Source of the DNA: Globisporangium splendens
Lineage: Eukaryota; Oomycota; Peronosporomycetes; Pythiales; Pythiaceae
Direction: 5' to 3'
Assembly (NCBI GenBank): GCA_006386115.1
Contig: VFIW01000065.1
Coordinates: 212,369-276,368, forward strand
DNA length: 64,000 bases
Under the pieces are notes generated by a model. It did not search any database. It saw only the letters and a program-made list of their open reading frames with translations, and was not told the DNA's origin. This document shows, in pieces, positions 46,571 through 56,900 of this stretch; position 1 is the stretch's first letter, and every line of letters begins with the position of its first letter. Made by a program: the position numbers and the translations under genes.

Positions 46571-47425
46571 TTAGTCTTGTGGGTGGTGGATCTCGACCAA
46601 GCCCAGGTACGCAGCACCGCCGACAGCACCACCGACAAGTGGACCAACGATCGGGACCCAAAAGTAGTGGTCACGAAGCGTGAACACCTTGGAACCCCAG
46701 CCAGCACACGCCGAGAACAAACGAGGACCGAAGTCACGAGCTGGGTTGATAGCGTAGCCCGAGTTCATACCGAACGCCATACCGATACCGATGACCAAGA
46801 TCGCGACAGCCGCTGGCGACGTGTATGGCGAAGCTGGTTTGTTCTTCTGGTCACCGATAGCGAAGATACCGCCCAAGAGCAGCGCCGTGCCGATCACTTC
46901 CGTCAAGAACGCCGTTCCGTTCGACACAACCGCGCTTGGGTACGTCGCAAACACACCTTGAGTCGTCATGCGATCTGGGTCGACGTGGTTAAAGTACGGG
47001 TAGTACACAATGTACACGAGGAACGCACCAAAGAACGCGCCGAGGATTTGAGCCAGCACGTAGCCGGGCACCTTGCGCCATTCGAAACGGTTGAAGAGCG
47101 CCAGCGTGGTCGTCACCGCAGGGTTCAGGTGCGCACCAGAGACGCCGCCGGAGAAGTGGATGCCGAAAAACACACCGATCCCCCAGCACAAGTTGATGTG
47201 CGTGTAGTCGCCGTTGCCGCCCTTGCCAAGCACGACCTGCGCCACGACGCCGTCACCGAACGCGATCAGAATCGCCGTGCCGATGAACTCAGCAAGACAC
47301 TCGCGCAAGTACGCAGACTTGACAGCAAACATGGAGCCCGCTGGCTTGAGGACAGGCACTTCTTCTTGGATCCCCACGTAGCCGTTTTCAGCCTTGTCGC
47401 CCGAGTCGCGGTTGTCGATGCCCAT
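46571..47425 (-). CDS. Aquaglyceroporin (MIP family channel)
   Basis: Integral membrane channel of 284 residues for water, glycerol or similar small solutes. Both half-helix motifs are canonical: NPA at residues 101-103 (SGAHLNPAVT) and 227-229 (GYAINPARDFGPR). Arg230 is the selectivity-filter arginine. Asp231 directly after it is the aquaglyceroporin mark seen in GlpF-type proteins and absent from strict water channels. Six hydrophobic segments surround the motifs; the 35-residue N-terminus is soluble. The start ATG is at 47423-47425, 53-66 nt downstream of a strong oomycete initiator. No intron. The gene is isolated, with no glycerol kinase or other partner nearby. Actual substrates are inference. 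Confidence 0.93.
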   Translation of the reverse strand: MGIDNRDSGDKAENGYVGIQEEVPVLKPAGSMFAVKSAYLRECLAEFIGTAILIAFGDGVVAQVVLGKGGNGDYTHINLCWGIGVFFGIHFSGGVSGAHLNPAVTTTLALFNRFEWRKVPGYVLAQILGAFFGAFLVYIVYYPYFNHVDPDRMTTQGVFATYPSAVVSNGTAFLTEVIGTALLLGGIFAIGDQKNKPASPYTSPAAVAILVIGIGMAFGMNSGYAINPARDFGPRLFSACAGWGSKVFTLRDHYFWVPIVGPLVGGAVGGAAYLGLVEIHHPQD

Positions 47426-47477
47426 CTTGGAGAGTCTTGAGTGAGTCCGGAGCTACTCCACTTGTACTGGAGAAGGC

Positions 47478-47491
47478 GAATTGGAGAATGA
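47478..47491 (-). promoter_or_regulatory. Oomycete initiator (Inr) of the aquaglyceroporin gene
   Basis: On the minus strand this reads TCATTCTCCAATTC, matching TCAYTYNNCAWTT at all defined positions, 53-66 nt before the ATG. Confidence 0.6.
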
Positions 47492-48963
47492 ACAGAAAGG
47501 AGGAACGAAAATCTCCAGCGGCGACGAGGCTACCACAGAGCGAGCGACTTGTTCGGATGGTGTTTTCTTGAGGAAGGAAGGCTGATCCAAATCACTTGGC
47601 GTTTGTATGTCGGGCACCACGGCATGAGGAGCGAGGAGTGGTTCGAGGGCGACACAGTGGCAGCTGGAGCTCCTCCTTCAGTGTTGAAGTTCAACGAGAA
47701 TGTTTGGTTTTGTCATCACGCGCCAGCCTCGTCGGTCGAGAACGCGAGTGCTCACACAAGAGCTCGGTCGCTTTGGAGCGAGTGCGTTACCTCGCTTGCA
47801 GATTCACTGCAAAAGCAGATAACATGTTTGTTCCAGCTTGTGCATATTGTAGGAGACGACACACTGTACTCACTGACTACCTATATAAGTCGATGTATGA
47901 ATGCAAGGTCAGCAGGCATGTCAAGGGGGATATCTCCCCCTCACAACCAAACAAGCCCTCTTCTTTTCTGGATCGTGCACACACTCATCCATCAACTGAT
48001 GTCGCTATTCCTGCATTTCAGTACTTGAACTCATTGCGTGGTGCTCTAAAGGCGGTGGCTTTGCCGAATGCACTGGTTTAGAGAGAATGCATCTCATGTG
48101 CGGTTCTTTTTTCTTCTCTGTCTGTTTGTTTGGGTGTCACTTTTGCTGGCCAGTCTCTACCACGAGACTCGCACAAGGCAGCGTCGTCGACCGGAAAGGA
48201 AAGGAGCGCGCGGATGCACTTTCAGAGCCCACATAAAGAGGCGTGACACTGAGTCCACCTCCAATTTATTGATGTGCACCAACACTTTTGTACTCAAATA
48301 CGACCCGATTTAAACAGGGTTGGAGCTGTCGAGTGCCTAAGTGCCATATGGTCTCGCCCAGTCACATTGACTAGTGTCCACGCGGTGCACACGAGAAAGG
48401 GTGCTGGTCCAAACTGATTGACTCGCGCTGTGACGCACGCTTATCGGCGGCTCGGTTTGTCTTCGCTTTTGCCGTCGGCGGTCAGTGAGACTGACTCGAT
48501 GGGATTGAGTGGTCCTGCGGCTGCCGGCATGCGCCGAAAGTTCAGACAAGCACATGGACATGTGACGGGAGCCTTTCGCGACCGAGGACAGTTGGATCGG
48601 AGCGCGCAGGTTGATCGGGTACATGTGCTGCAACAGTGAGCGCCACATTGCAAGCAGCTATTCTTCTAACTTTGCGATTTCCTAATGTCTGTGCGTCAAC
48701 AAAGTCAACAGTTTATGTTTGCCCAGCTGGCAGGAGCATGACAAAGTTCGTAGTTTGTGAAAGTGCAGAGTGCTTGCGTGTGGAGATTGTTCACGCATGA
48801 TGAGCTCCTGGGAGTTACGACACGCCGAGAGCTCGGCACAATCACACAAAATCACTTAACTTATGTCGCACGCCAGGACACATTGTTGCGTCTGCGATTG
48901 CTCACCATGATTACCGACTGATTCGTTGCCTTTTAAACGTTCCCCGAATCTCGTCTCGCGCAA

Positions 48964-48980
48964 TGTGTGTGTGTGTGTGT
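48964..48980. repeat. (TG)n microsatellite
   Basis: An uninterrupted TG dinucleotide tract of about 8 units. Confidence 0.9.
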
Positions 48981-49710
48981 TTGCGCGCATTACGGCATGG
49001 TGGCGTGTGTTCATGACTTGGGCGATCTCTTCCTGGAGTCTTCACTTTCATTTCTGCACTCGTCGGTTGAAGTATCCAATCGGTCCAGAGCAGAGAGAAC
49101 GATAAAGAGAAAGAGAGAAGAAGTGGAGACCGTGCAGTCTCGTCGTTGTTTCCCAGTCAACAGCAATTGTGTCGCCGCAACGAGACGGGCAACTTGCAGT
49201 TGTGATGCGCTTCTAAACATGAGAGGGGATGAAGAGAGAAACGTGAAGGCTTTATAGAAAACGCACACACATATCAGCAGGCATACTAAAGCAAAGTGGT
49301 CTCCCAAACTTCAAGTGTAGGTTTCACAAACAAGCGCCGAGTTTATGCTGGAGAGCGCGACATGCCACGCGAGTGCATGGATGACACAATCAGCCAACTC
49401 GCAGATTTCAATGCGTGTGTGTGTGTGTGCAACCTGTGAGGACGTCTAATGCGCCAGCACCACGAAACCTCACTGCCTTTCCGGTCAAATTGACCCGCGG
49501 ACATTGAGCAGTTTAACACAAACGAGGGCATCCAGCTCTTGAGCAGTCTTTCTAGTTTTAATTTTCAAATCATCAGCGACTGAATCATGCGAGCCCACTC
49601 TCTCCGTGTATCCCCTCTCTCTTCCACCAGATTCTTTCTGTAACCACCAGATCCGCAGCTAGAAATCAGTGACATAGGGTGCGATAGGAGACGAAGCAAC
49701 AGCTCCAAGT

Positions 49711-49838
49711 GTATGGATGGTTCCCAGCGAATAAGGTTCTTGCAACTGAGTTTGCAGCGCATAAGATGGAATTGAACACAGCCTCGAGTGGATGGTTCCC
49801 AGTGAAACTGTAGGCGTTTTTGAGTGCATGAGGCGGAA
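49711..49838. repeat. Two degenerate tandem copies of a 50-60-bp unit
   Basis: GGATGGTTCCCAG occurs at about 49715 and 49789, each followed by a similar stretch ending in GCA-TAAGATGGA or GCATGAGGCGGA. On the minus strand both copies read Ser-Leu-Gly-Thr-Ile-His within a short open frame (49659-49892). It may be a remnant of a repeat-containing gene or a minisatellite. Confidence 0.45.
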
Positions 49839-52141
49839 TATCAGAAAGATAGAAGGAAGCCTGTAGGTTTTGAGCCTTTCTGCAAAGCGCACCGCATTAT
49901 ATCATCGTTTCAGCACAAATGTTTATTCAACACTTGGCGGTGTACCCACTCCCAAGTTGCACTTTGGAATGAGCTGCTTGTTCATTGGCTGGCCACGTAA
50001 AGTCAATGGACAGTACCGTACACATCACGCAAAGTAAAGCTGAAAGGAGCGCATCCCTCCTGTCAGAGCATCAGTTGTTTTGCAAGGTCGCAAAAGGTCC
50101 TCGAGCCGATCCGATCCGAATCGAGCCTGCAAACAGGCTCGGCTCGTTCACAGCTCGAATGCCTTTGGCTTTCCCATTTTGCGTCCTCACTTTCAATGCG
50201 AGTGAACGGCGGCGTGGAGCTTCGTGCAATGGTGAGCAACGCGCGACAAGATGGCTACGCCTGCGTCTACTGTAGAAAAGGACACTGTGTCCTTTCATTT
50301 AGGTGGACGTTCACGCGTCAGGCGCTCGTCACCGAGTGTTGCTTTCCGGCGCTTCGGTGTGGCTGACAACCGTGTCCGACCTTTCGACCCCATGGGCAGT
50401 CGACTAACGAGAAGAGGCAGCGACTCGGATGGGGATGGCACGAAGCACCACGGGGTAAGACATGGGGTTGAGTGGCGTTGTGATGCTCAGACATATAGAC
50501 CGACGAAAATGGCGGTGAGTCAGCATCACAGCGCGCAACGCGAATATTGGCTCCTTCAAACAGTCGAGTCACCAGGGGGAAACCTGTGAGTAGCGCGTCC
50601 ACCTCAACTTCTTCTTTCATCGCAATATTCGACGCGACAAGAAGGGTGAATGAGCGTACTGTTCGAGCAAAATTCACTCTATTGTACGATTCTCCAAACC
50701 TGTAAGCGTGTGGTGGTTGATTATCGACGCAGTAGCCATCGTTCTTGTCGTGGGAGGCAGACGGCTGGAAAGACACAAGTGTGATTATTTGTGCATGCCA
50801 TGCCTAACATTTGCATCGCTATGATTGGATGCGACAGCATCAGTGCGCTGCTGGGTCCTCTCTTTTTGCATATGCACGAGTGTGCATTGTTAAGCTCGCT
50901 GGTCATCACTCGCTGATCTCATGCAAAACAACGATAGAAAAAGAAGAAAAGAAAAACGCAGGATCTGTTGAACGAGTACACTCAGTTCCAGTGCACATGC
51001 CGAGAAGTGCCATATCCCATGCTGTTTTGAACACTCAGCGCAGGGAGGGAAGCTGTTCATCATTGTCATTATGCGATTTTTTCACCGTTTTTCACCGGAT
51101 CTTGGGATTTTGATTGGTCCAACCAAACCAATGATCCGAGTTGTCATCAGTGAAATAAGTCGTATAATACGGAAGTGATGGTTCCCATAAGTAACGCAAA
51201 CAAACCAGCGTTATTTTAGAGCTGGTCACCGTGCATTTGGTTGGATAAAATAGCACGAAGCTGGTCCTGTTTCCCCCATTCACACCACGGACCATCCAAC
51301 AGCAATAAATCCCGATCGCCGACCGAAGAAGGTCGCTTGTATTGCGACAGCGATACAAGAAGGTAATGGAAGGCTGTGATATTTCTCACGCATGCGTTTG
51401 CTAAATGCTGATGTGCAACGTGCATGTCCAGTGTTAGGGATCAACGACAACGAGAGAGATCGGAGAGGCGTGTCGTCGGTCGCAGTGCGAGGGTGTGCCT
51501 GTGCTTGCGTTTTACATGTCTGTCGAGCACACGACAAGGCAGAGTTGGGGTGCGGACAGTACTTTGCTACATGGGTTCGTGTATTGCATTTACCATGAAC
51601 GGAATTCAGGAATCGTACATTGATCCTGTATACTTACGCAGAGGGAAACAAATCAGAATTTAAAAAGTCGACGCACGAACCGGCTGGGTATCCACCTTTA
51701 GTCGAGCAGCGAGACAGCTCTTTGTTCAGTGATGTCGCGAACAGAAAGGTGCGCTTTCGATGTACACTTGACGAGCTATTGAGGCAGTCGATGGTTCTGC
51801 CCTCTGCTGCTTTGGCTTCTGCCTCCAGCTTTGCGTACCATTGTTCAAATACACGATCCTGGCGAGGGGTGGCGCACAGATGACGAAACCAGGTGAGAAG
51901 AAGTTTTTAAACCGTTTGACCAAGAGGCGTATCTTGTGTAGACTGTCCTTCTCATTTTGCATTGGTGTGTGTGCGTGCCATTGATTGCTGTAGAAGTCCA
52001 TGAAAAGACACACTGCACGGATCCCTCCGAGTTTGATCGGGATGGCTGGCCTCGGGGCGACTGCGGTGGTGGTGGAAGCCGCAGATGGCTTGGGGGCAAG
52101 TGGAACTTTGCTGAAATGCAGTGGACCAGACAGCAGCTGGA

Positions 52142-52168
52142 TGTAATGGGCTATACCTAGCCATTACA
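52142..52168 (+). repeat. Terminal palindrome of the LTR
   Basis: TGTAATGG(G)CTA and TAGCCATTACA face each other across a few bases at the very start of the LTR; the same is present at 59154-59180. The outermost LTR bases are the integrase recognition site, so this doubles the terminal sequence in inverted form. Confidence 0.7.
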
Positions 52169-52169
52169 T

Positions 52170-52214
52170 GAAGGTGGATCTGTTCCCAGATCTAGTGTGC
52201 CACACACCACCTTC
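52170..52214 (+). other. Predicted three-way-junction fold in the LTR
   Basis: Outer stem GAAGGTG (52170-52176) pairs with CACCTTC (52208-52214). Inside are two perfect hairpins: ATCTG-TTCC-CAGAT (52178-52191) and GTGTG-CCA-CACAC (52195-52207). The 3' LTR copy (59182-59226) preserves all stems; its one change (A to G) falls in the unpaired junction. Confidence 0.6.
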
Positions 52215-52277
52215 AGTGTGCATGTGGAGAGACAAATAACAAAGGGATTACAGTACGACAGTCCCCACATGCACATG

Positions 52278-52298
52278 TGACGTCATCCCATGACGTCA
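52278..52298 (+). promoter_or_regulatory. Pair of CRE-type TGACGTCA sites in LTR U3
   Basis: Two perfect palindromic octamers, TGACGTCA, separated by five bases. Both are kept in the 3' LTR (59291-59298, 59304-59311) with a changed spacer base. This is the classical ATF/CREB-type bZIP site; use by an oomycete bZIP factor is inference. Confidence 0.55.
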
Positions 52299-52310
52299 CG
52301 AGCGCTCTCT

Positions 52311-52392
52311 GTGCTGATCAGTGCAGAATGTTGTTCACATGTACTAATCAGTACAGAGTGATGACATCCATGTACTAATCAAGTACTGAGTG
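52311..52392 (+). repeat. Three tandem palindromic repeats in LTR U3
   Basis: GTGCTGATCAGTGCAGAATG, GTACTAATCAGTACAGAGTG and GTACTAATCAAGTACTGAGTG follow each other at about 30-bp spacing. Units two and three have an inverted GTACT/AGTAC core. They look like repeated binding sites (enhancer-like) and recur in the 3' LTR. Confidence 0.6.
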
Positions 52393-52664
52393 ATGGTTCC
52401 TACTTGGGAAACTGCACTGGTGATGAGACCGACGTGTCTCTGCCACCTAAAGTGAGTGGCTGTAGCCAATCACTTTGCAGGGAATTTTCCACGGGACTTC
52501 AAGTTCAAGCTTCTCGAAGATCTCGTGGTTCAACCTCAGTGTACCCAAGGTTTTATATATCAGATTCATAGGTTTTATTGTGTATGTTTAGGTTTTAGTT
52601 ATAAAACCTCTAGGAGCCCTTGGGGTTCATTTACAAGTAGCGACAGGAACCATAAGCATTTTAA

Positions 52665-52680
52665 TTCAGTTGCAATTTTA
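52665..52680 (+). promoter_or_regulatory. Initiator of the gypsy element (U3/R boundary)
   Basis: TTCAGTTGCAATTTTA fits the oomycete initiator plus flanking element (YTCANTYY...CAWTTT). It would place the RNA start near 52668, about 110 nt after the TATA-like tract and 248 nt before the gag ATG. The 3' LTR equivalent (about 59679) has one extra A in the CAWTTT part. Confidence 0.5.
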
Positions 52681-52915
52681 CCACCAAGCCCTCAAGTCTT
52701 CCTTCCTCCCTCCAAGTCGGGAGACGCTTCCTCTGGCACAAGCGTGTGTGCCGTGTTTAAGGGACTGTTGTGAACAGCGCCCTTTTACACCTGGTAGCAC
52801 TTCGAGCGGTCCTTCCAGCGACCCAGTGAAGCGAAAAGGTTTGACGACGCGGCTTTGAGCACGTCGCGCATTCCTGTCCAAGACTGGAGACCCTGCGAGC
52901 ATCCTTGTCGTGGAC

Positions 52916-53965
52916 ATGGATGCTACAGGAACCCCACTCGGTCCAGCAGTACCGGAAACTGTCGAGTTGACTATTGAGGGTTTCCCTCACTTGTCTTCTC
53001 ATGAGTGGATGGCGCTTGAGCGCATGCGAGATGTCATCGGAGAGGCTGCTGTGGTCAGTCTGCTTCGATCGGCGTCTCCGGAAGACCAGAAGAGCGCGGT
53101 GGTCAGCTTCATGCACCACGAGATCATGTCCTCCCGGAAGCAGGTCGCAACCCCTGTTTCCTCACTCAGGACGGTGCCATTGAAGCTTGACGTCTCTCCG
53201 TATCGCGGCGGAGAGAACGAACCTCTCTCGCGATGGTTCGTCGAGTTGGATGCAGCCATCACTGCAAGACAACTGCGAGACCCTTCGCAGCAAGTGTTGT
53301 TCGCGATGTCCAACCTTGCGGGTCGTGCGAAGAGCTGGGCGTATGGCAAGCGTTTAGCGGATCTAAACTGCTTCCCCAGCTACGAAGACTTCAAGACCGA
53401 ACTCAAGGCAGCGTTTGAACCTCCGCAGAGCGAGTTCCGTGCGCGCGCCGAGTTCCTCAAGCTTCGTCAAGGCCGTTTCGACCTTCACTCGTATGCACAA
53501 CGTGCTCGCTACTTGGTGTCGAGCATCGTGGACGAGCCGATTGACGTTTCGACGCAAGTCGTGACGTTCATGGCGGGTCTGAACGACGGTCCGATTCGGA
53601 ACCAACTGTTCCGCGAGTATCCCAAGACGCTGGACGAAGCCATTGAACGTGCCATGCAAGAAGAGTTCAGCATGAAGCAAGCGAAGTTCCAAGGGTTTCC
53701 GTCAAGGCCACCAAGACAAGCGAATGTCGCGCACGATGGTCCAGAGCCGATGGACATCTCGTACATTTCCACGCCTGGAAATGAACGTCCTCGCAACGAT
53801 GGAAAATGTTTCCGTTGTGGGAAGTCGGGTCACTTCGCTCGGAACTGCAAAGTGTCTTTGCCTGGCCGGCAAACGACACAGGGTTCGCGCTCGAACAACC
53901 ACGATCGTTCTTACGGTCGTCGGCTCGATCGGTCCCAACGTTCAAAAAACGGGAACGACCAGTAG
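52916..53965 (+). CDS. gag: Gag polyprotein of the gypsy element
   Basis: 349-residue capsid/nucleocapsid precursor. A retrotransposon gag domain covers about residues 80-270 (ELDAAITARQLRDP, MSNLAGRAKSWAYGK, FKTELKAAFEPPQSEFRARA). One zinc knuckle, CFRCGKSGHFARNC (CX2CX4HX4C), is at residues 298-311, followed by a basic tail. ATG 52916 lies only six bases after the last base shared by the LTRs, leaving no room for a normal primer-binding site; ATG 53009 is an alternative start. The stop at 53963-53965 sits inside a predicted frameshift-stimulating hairpin. No lesions seen. Confidence 0.93.
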   Translation: MDATGTPLGPAVPETVELTIEGFPHLSSHEWMALERMRDVIGEAAVVSLLRSASPEDQKSAVVSFMHHEIMSSRKQVATPVSSLRTVPLKLDVSPYRGGENEPLSRWFVELDAAITARQLRDPSQQVLFAMSNLAGRAKSWAYGKRLADLNCFPSYEDFKTELKAAFEPPQSEFRARAEFLKLRQGRFDLHSYAQRARYLVSSIVDEPIDVSTQVVTFMAGLNDGPIRNQLFREYPKTLDEAIERAMQEEFSMKQAKFQGFPSRPPRQANVAHDGPEPMDISYISTPGNERPRNDGKCFRCGKSGHFARNCKVSLPGRQTTQGSRSNNHDRSYGRRLDRSQRSKNGNDQ

Positions 53966-56900
53966 GGGCGGGGCCTCCTACTGGCCCGGAAAAGAGGACT
54001 GTGTTTGTGGATACACAGGACTCTGGCCCCAATGTGCATGATGCACATGCAGTTTCCACGAGGGAGAACAGTGTTAGTCAAACGTCAAGTTTGATCGTTC
54101 TCAAAGTTCATGTAGACGGTATTGCAACGCCTCTACGTGCTTTGGTTGACACTGGTGCGTCGAACAATTTTGTTCGAAATGAAGTGATCGTCAGGTATAA
54201 AGTACCAATGCCTGATGCGAATGAAGACAAGACGATGGTTATTCGGTTGGCCAACGGGTCAACTGTGAAGATGCCGAAGCGCGTGGTGCGCTTGGCAATC
54301 AAGTGTGAAGATTTCCGAGGTGAAGACGAGTTCATTCTACTCGACCTCGATGACACGTTTGACATCACCCTGGGAATGCCATGGTTGAAGCGTTATCAAC
54401 CTAGCATTGACTGGATGAAGATGAAGATCTCCGTTGACAAGTCACACGATGCTGACTTGAGCTGTGTGACAACGGATGAAGTGGTGTGGGTGTATACATC
54501 TGTGGAAGAGATCCCGGATGACCCTCGTGATATTGCGGTGTGCGATGGCCCCCCATGTTCACGAGCGGTACCCATCTTGGAGAAGACTACTGGAGGTGGA
54601 GCAGTCAGGCGCCAACAAAAGACTGTCTCCTTTGCCATCGACCCTAAGAGTGAGGCGATGTGCGTGGAAGAAATGAATGGGAAAAGAGCCGAAGAGCCAT
54701 CCCGAGACAAGATGACCAAGAAAAAGAAGCAATTATCGTCAAGTGTTGCAAGCGCAACGTGTGCCCCTGATCAAGGTACAAGTCAAGACGACGAAGGAAG
54801 TGTCCAAGCAAGAGTCACTTCGAGTGAATACGTGAACGTATTGGTCTACAATGAAGATGGTGACAGCAACGTAATGCGTCACATTGAAGTCGAAAATCCT
54901 CCAAGCTCAGTCGAAGAGTTGATTTCCTTGCCATGGATGAGCAAGAAGACGCTGAAGCGTAGCCTAGCGAAAGGCGAAATTTCGCAGGTCTGCATGATCG
55001 TCGATATTGACGATGCAGAAGACATCAACACAGTATCAGCAACGGAGGCTGAAGTGTTCGATGAGAAGACACGGAAGGAAAGGTTCGAGGAGCAGTCATG
55101 GGATGCTCTCAAGACGAACCCCGTGTATGAACTTGTCAAGGAATATGAGGACATATTCCCAGACAAGGTGCCGGACGAATTGCCGCAGGACAGAGGCGTT
55201 CGTCACGAGATTGACATACTTCCTGGCACGAAGTATTGTATCACACGACAGTGGCCGTTGCCAAGAGAACAAGTCGTTGCGATCGACGAGTTCTTTGCGC
55301 AACGTGCCAAGGCTGGGCATGTGCGAGAAAGCAAGTCTCCACATTGTAGCCCAACCTTCTGTGTGAAGAAGGCAACTGGTGGTTGGCGCATCGTCCACGC
55401 TTTCAACAAGCTGAACGACGCTACCATTCCAGCCCAAACTCCGGTTCCACGCAAGGATATGATCCTTGATGGAATGGTTGGCAGTACTGTCTTCAGTGCT
55501 ATCGATCTGAAAGATGGATTCTATCAGATTCGAATGCGCGAAGACGATGTACCACTAACCGCAGTGAGTACCCCGAGTGGTATGCTGTGGGAATGGTTAG
55601 TGATGCCACAGGGTTTGAAGAACGCTCCTGCGACTTTCAATAGGATGGTCACGAATTTACTTCGTCCATTGAGAGGGTTTGCACCGAGTTACTTTGACGA
55701 TATATTCGTTCATAGTAAAACCACGGGTGAAAAGTCTGACGTTGATGTTCATCTTGACCACCTCCGTCAAGTCTTTCAGGTCATGCGAGAGAACAAGCTC
55801 TACGCTAACCTGAAGAAGCGCATATTCTTTGCACCAGAGATCCCCGTTCTCGGCTGCTTTGTGGGAAAGCATGGCGTTCGAGTTGATCCGGAGAAGGTCA
55901 AAGCTATTGACGATTGGCCTGTGCCTCAGAATGTCAAACAGCTGAGACAATGGCTGGGTCTGGCCAACTACTTGCACAAGTACACGCGCAACTATGCAGC
56001 GTTGGTGCAACCCCTCACACAGCTCCTGAAGAAGGACATTGAGTGGGAGTGGTCCAGTGACCACCAAGCAGCGTTTGCCGAAGTCAAGAGGAGTCTGCGA
56101 GAAGCTCCCGTGCTGGCAATTGCAAACCACGACAAGCCTTTTCATGTGGTTTGCGATGCAAGCGATTATGCCATCGGTTGCGCCTTGATGCAACACGATG
56201 ATGAGGGTCATGAGCGAGTTGTGTCGTATCAGTCACGACAACTCCGACCCGCAGAACGGAACTACCCAGTCCATGACAAAGAACTTCTGGCGATGAAGTA
56301 TTCTTTGGTCAAGTTCCGTGTGTATCTGCTTGGCGAGGAGCGCTTTGCGATCTACACAGATCATGCGTCGCTGCGTACGGCAGTGAAGACTCCTCACTTG
56401 TCGCAAAGAATGGCGAGATGGTTCTCTTTCTTTGCAGAGTACAACTTTGTTGTACACTACAAGCCAGGCAAGACGAACATCTTAGCCGATGCGCTGTCAA
56501 GACGTCCGGACTACGATCCGAAGACCAAGAGTGAAGACACGGACGGAGCGTGTCGACTCTGTGAAGACATTCAAGCGATCGCGGTGCAAGCAACGACTGC
56601 AGTGCGAGAAGACATTGTCGAAGGGTACAAGTCTGACGAAACATGTCAGGACTTGTTGAAGTATTTCAAGGACCCTTCGGACAAAGCACTGCAGAGCTTG
56701 CCTGCTCGAACAAGATCGCGAGTTCACCGCTTCCGAGTACACAATGGGTTGTTGTACTATGCGGTCGAACAAGGGGACACAGCAAGGGTTGTTGTTCCCA
56801 ACGACGAAGGTCTGCGTCATCGACTCTTGTATGAGTACCATGACAGTCCTTCGGGTGGCCATCTCGGACGTGAGAAAACATTTCTCAGTCTTTCCCGGGA

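Larger units (their letters stand above)
47492..52141. other. 4.65-kb intergenic region before the gypsy element
   Basis: No supportable gene. It contains a (TG)n tract at 48964-48980, another short one near 49415-49430, and a degenerate duplicated segment around 49711-49838. The remaining open frames are short and without motifs. Confidence 0.55.
52142..52909 (+). repeat. 5' LTR of the gypsy element
   Basis: 768 bp, starting TGTAATGG. The right edge is set by the last base shared with the 3' LTR (CATCCTTGTC); there is no canonical CA end, so the edge is uncertain by a few bases. Contents: an end palindrome, a branched fold (52170-52214), two TGACGTCA sites (52278-52285, 52291-52298), three palindromic 30-bp-spaced repeats (52311-52392), a TATA-like tract (52551-52560) and an initiator (52665-52680). 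Confidence 0.92.

Noticed and set aside
53806..53950. Independent translation start of pol at ATG 53806
   Set aside because: The ATG lies in the gag zinc knuckle, and a complete -1 frameshift signal downstream gives a better explanation of pol expression.
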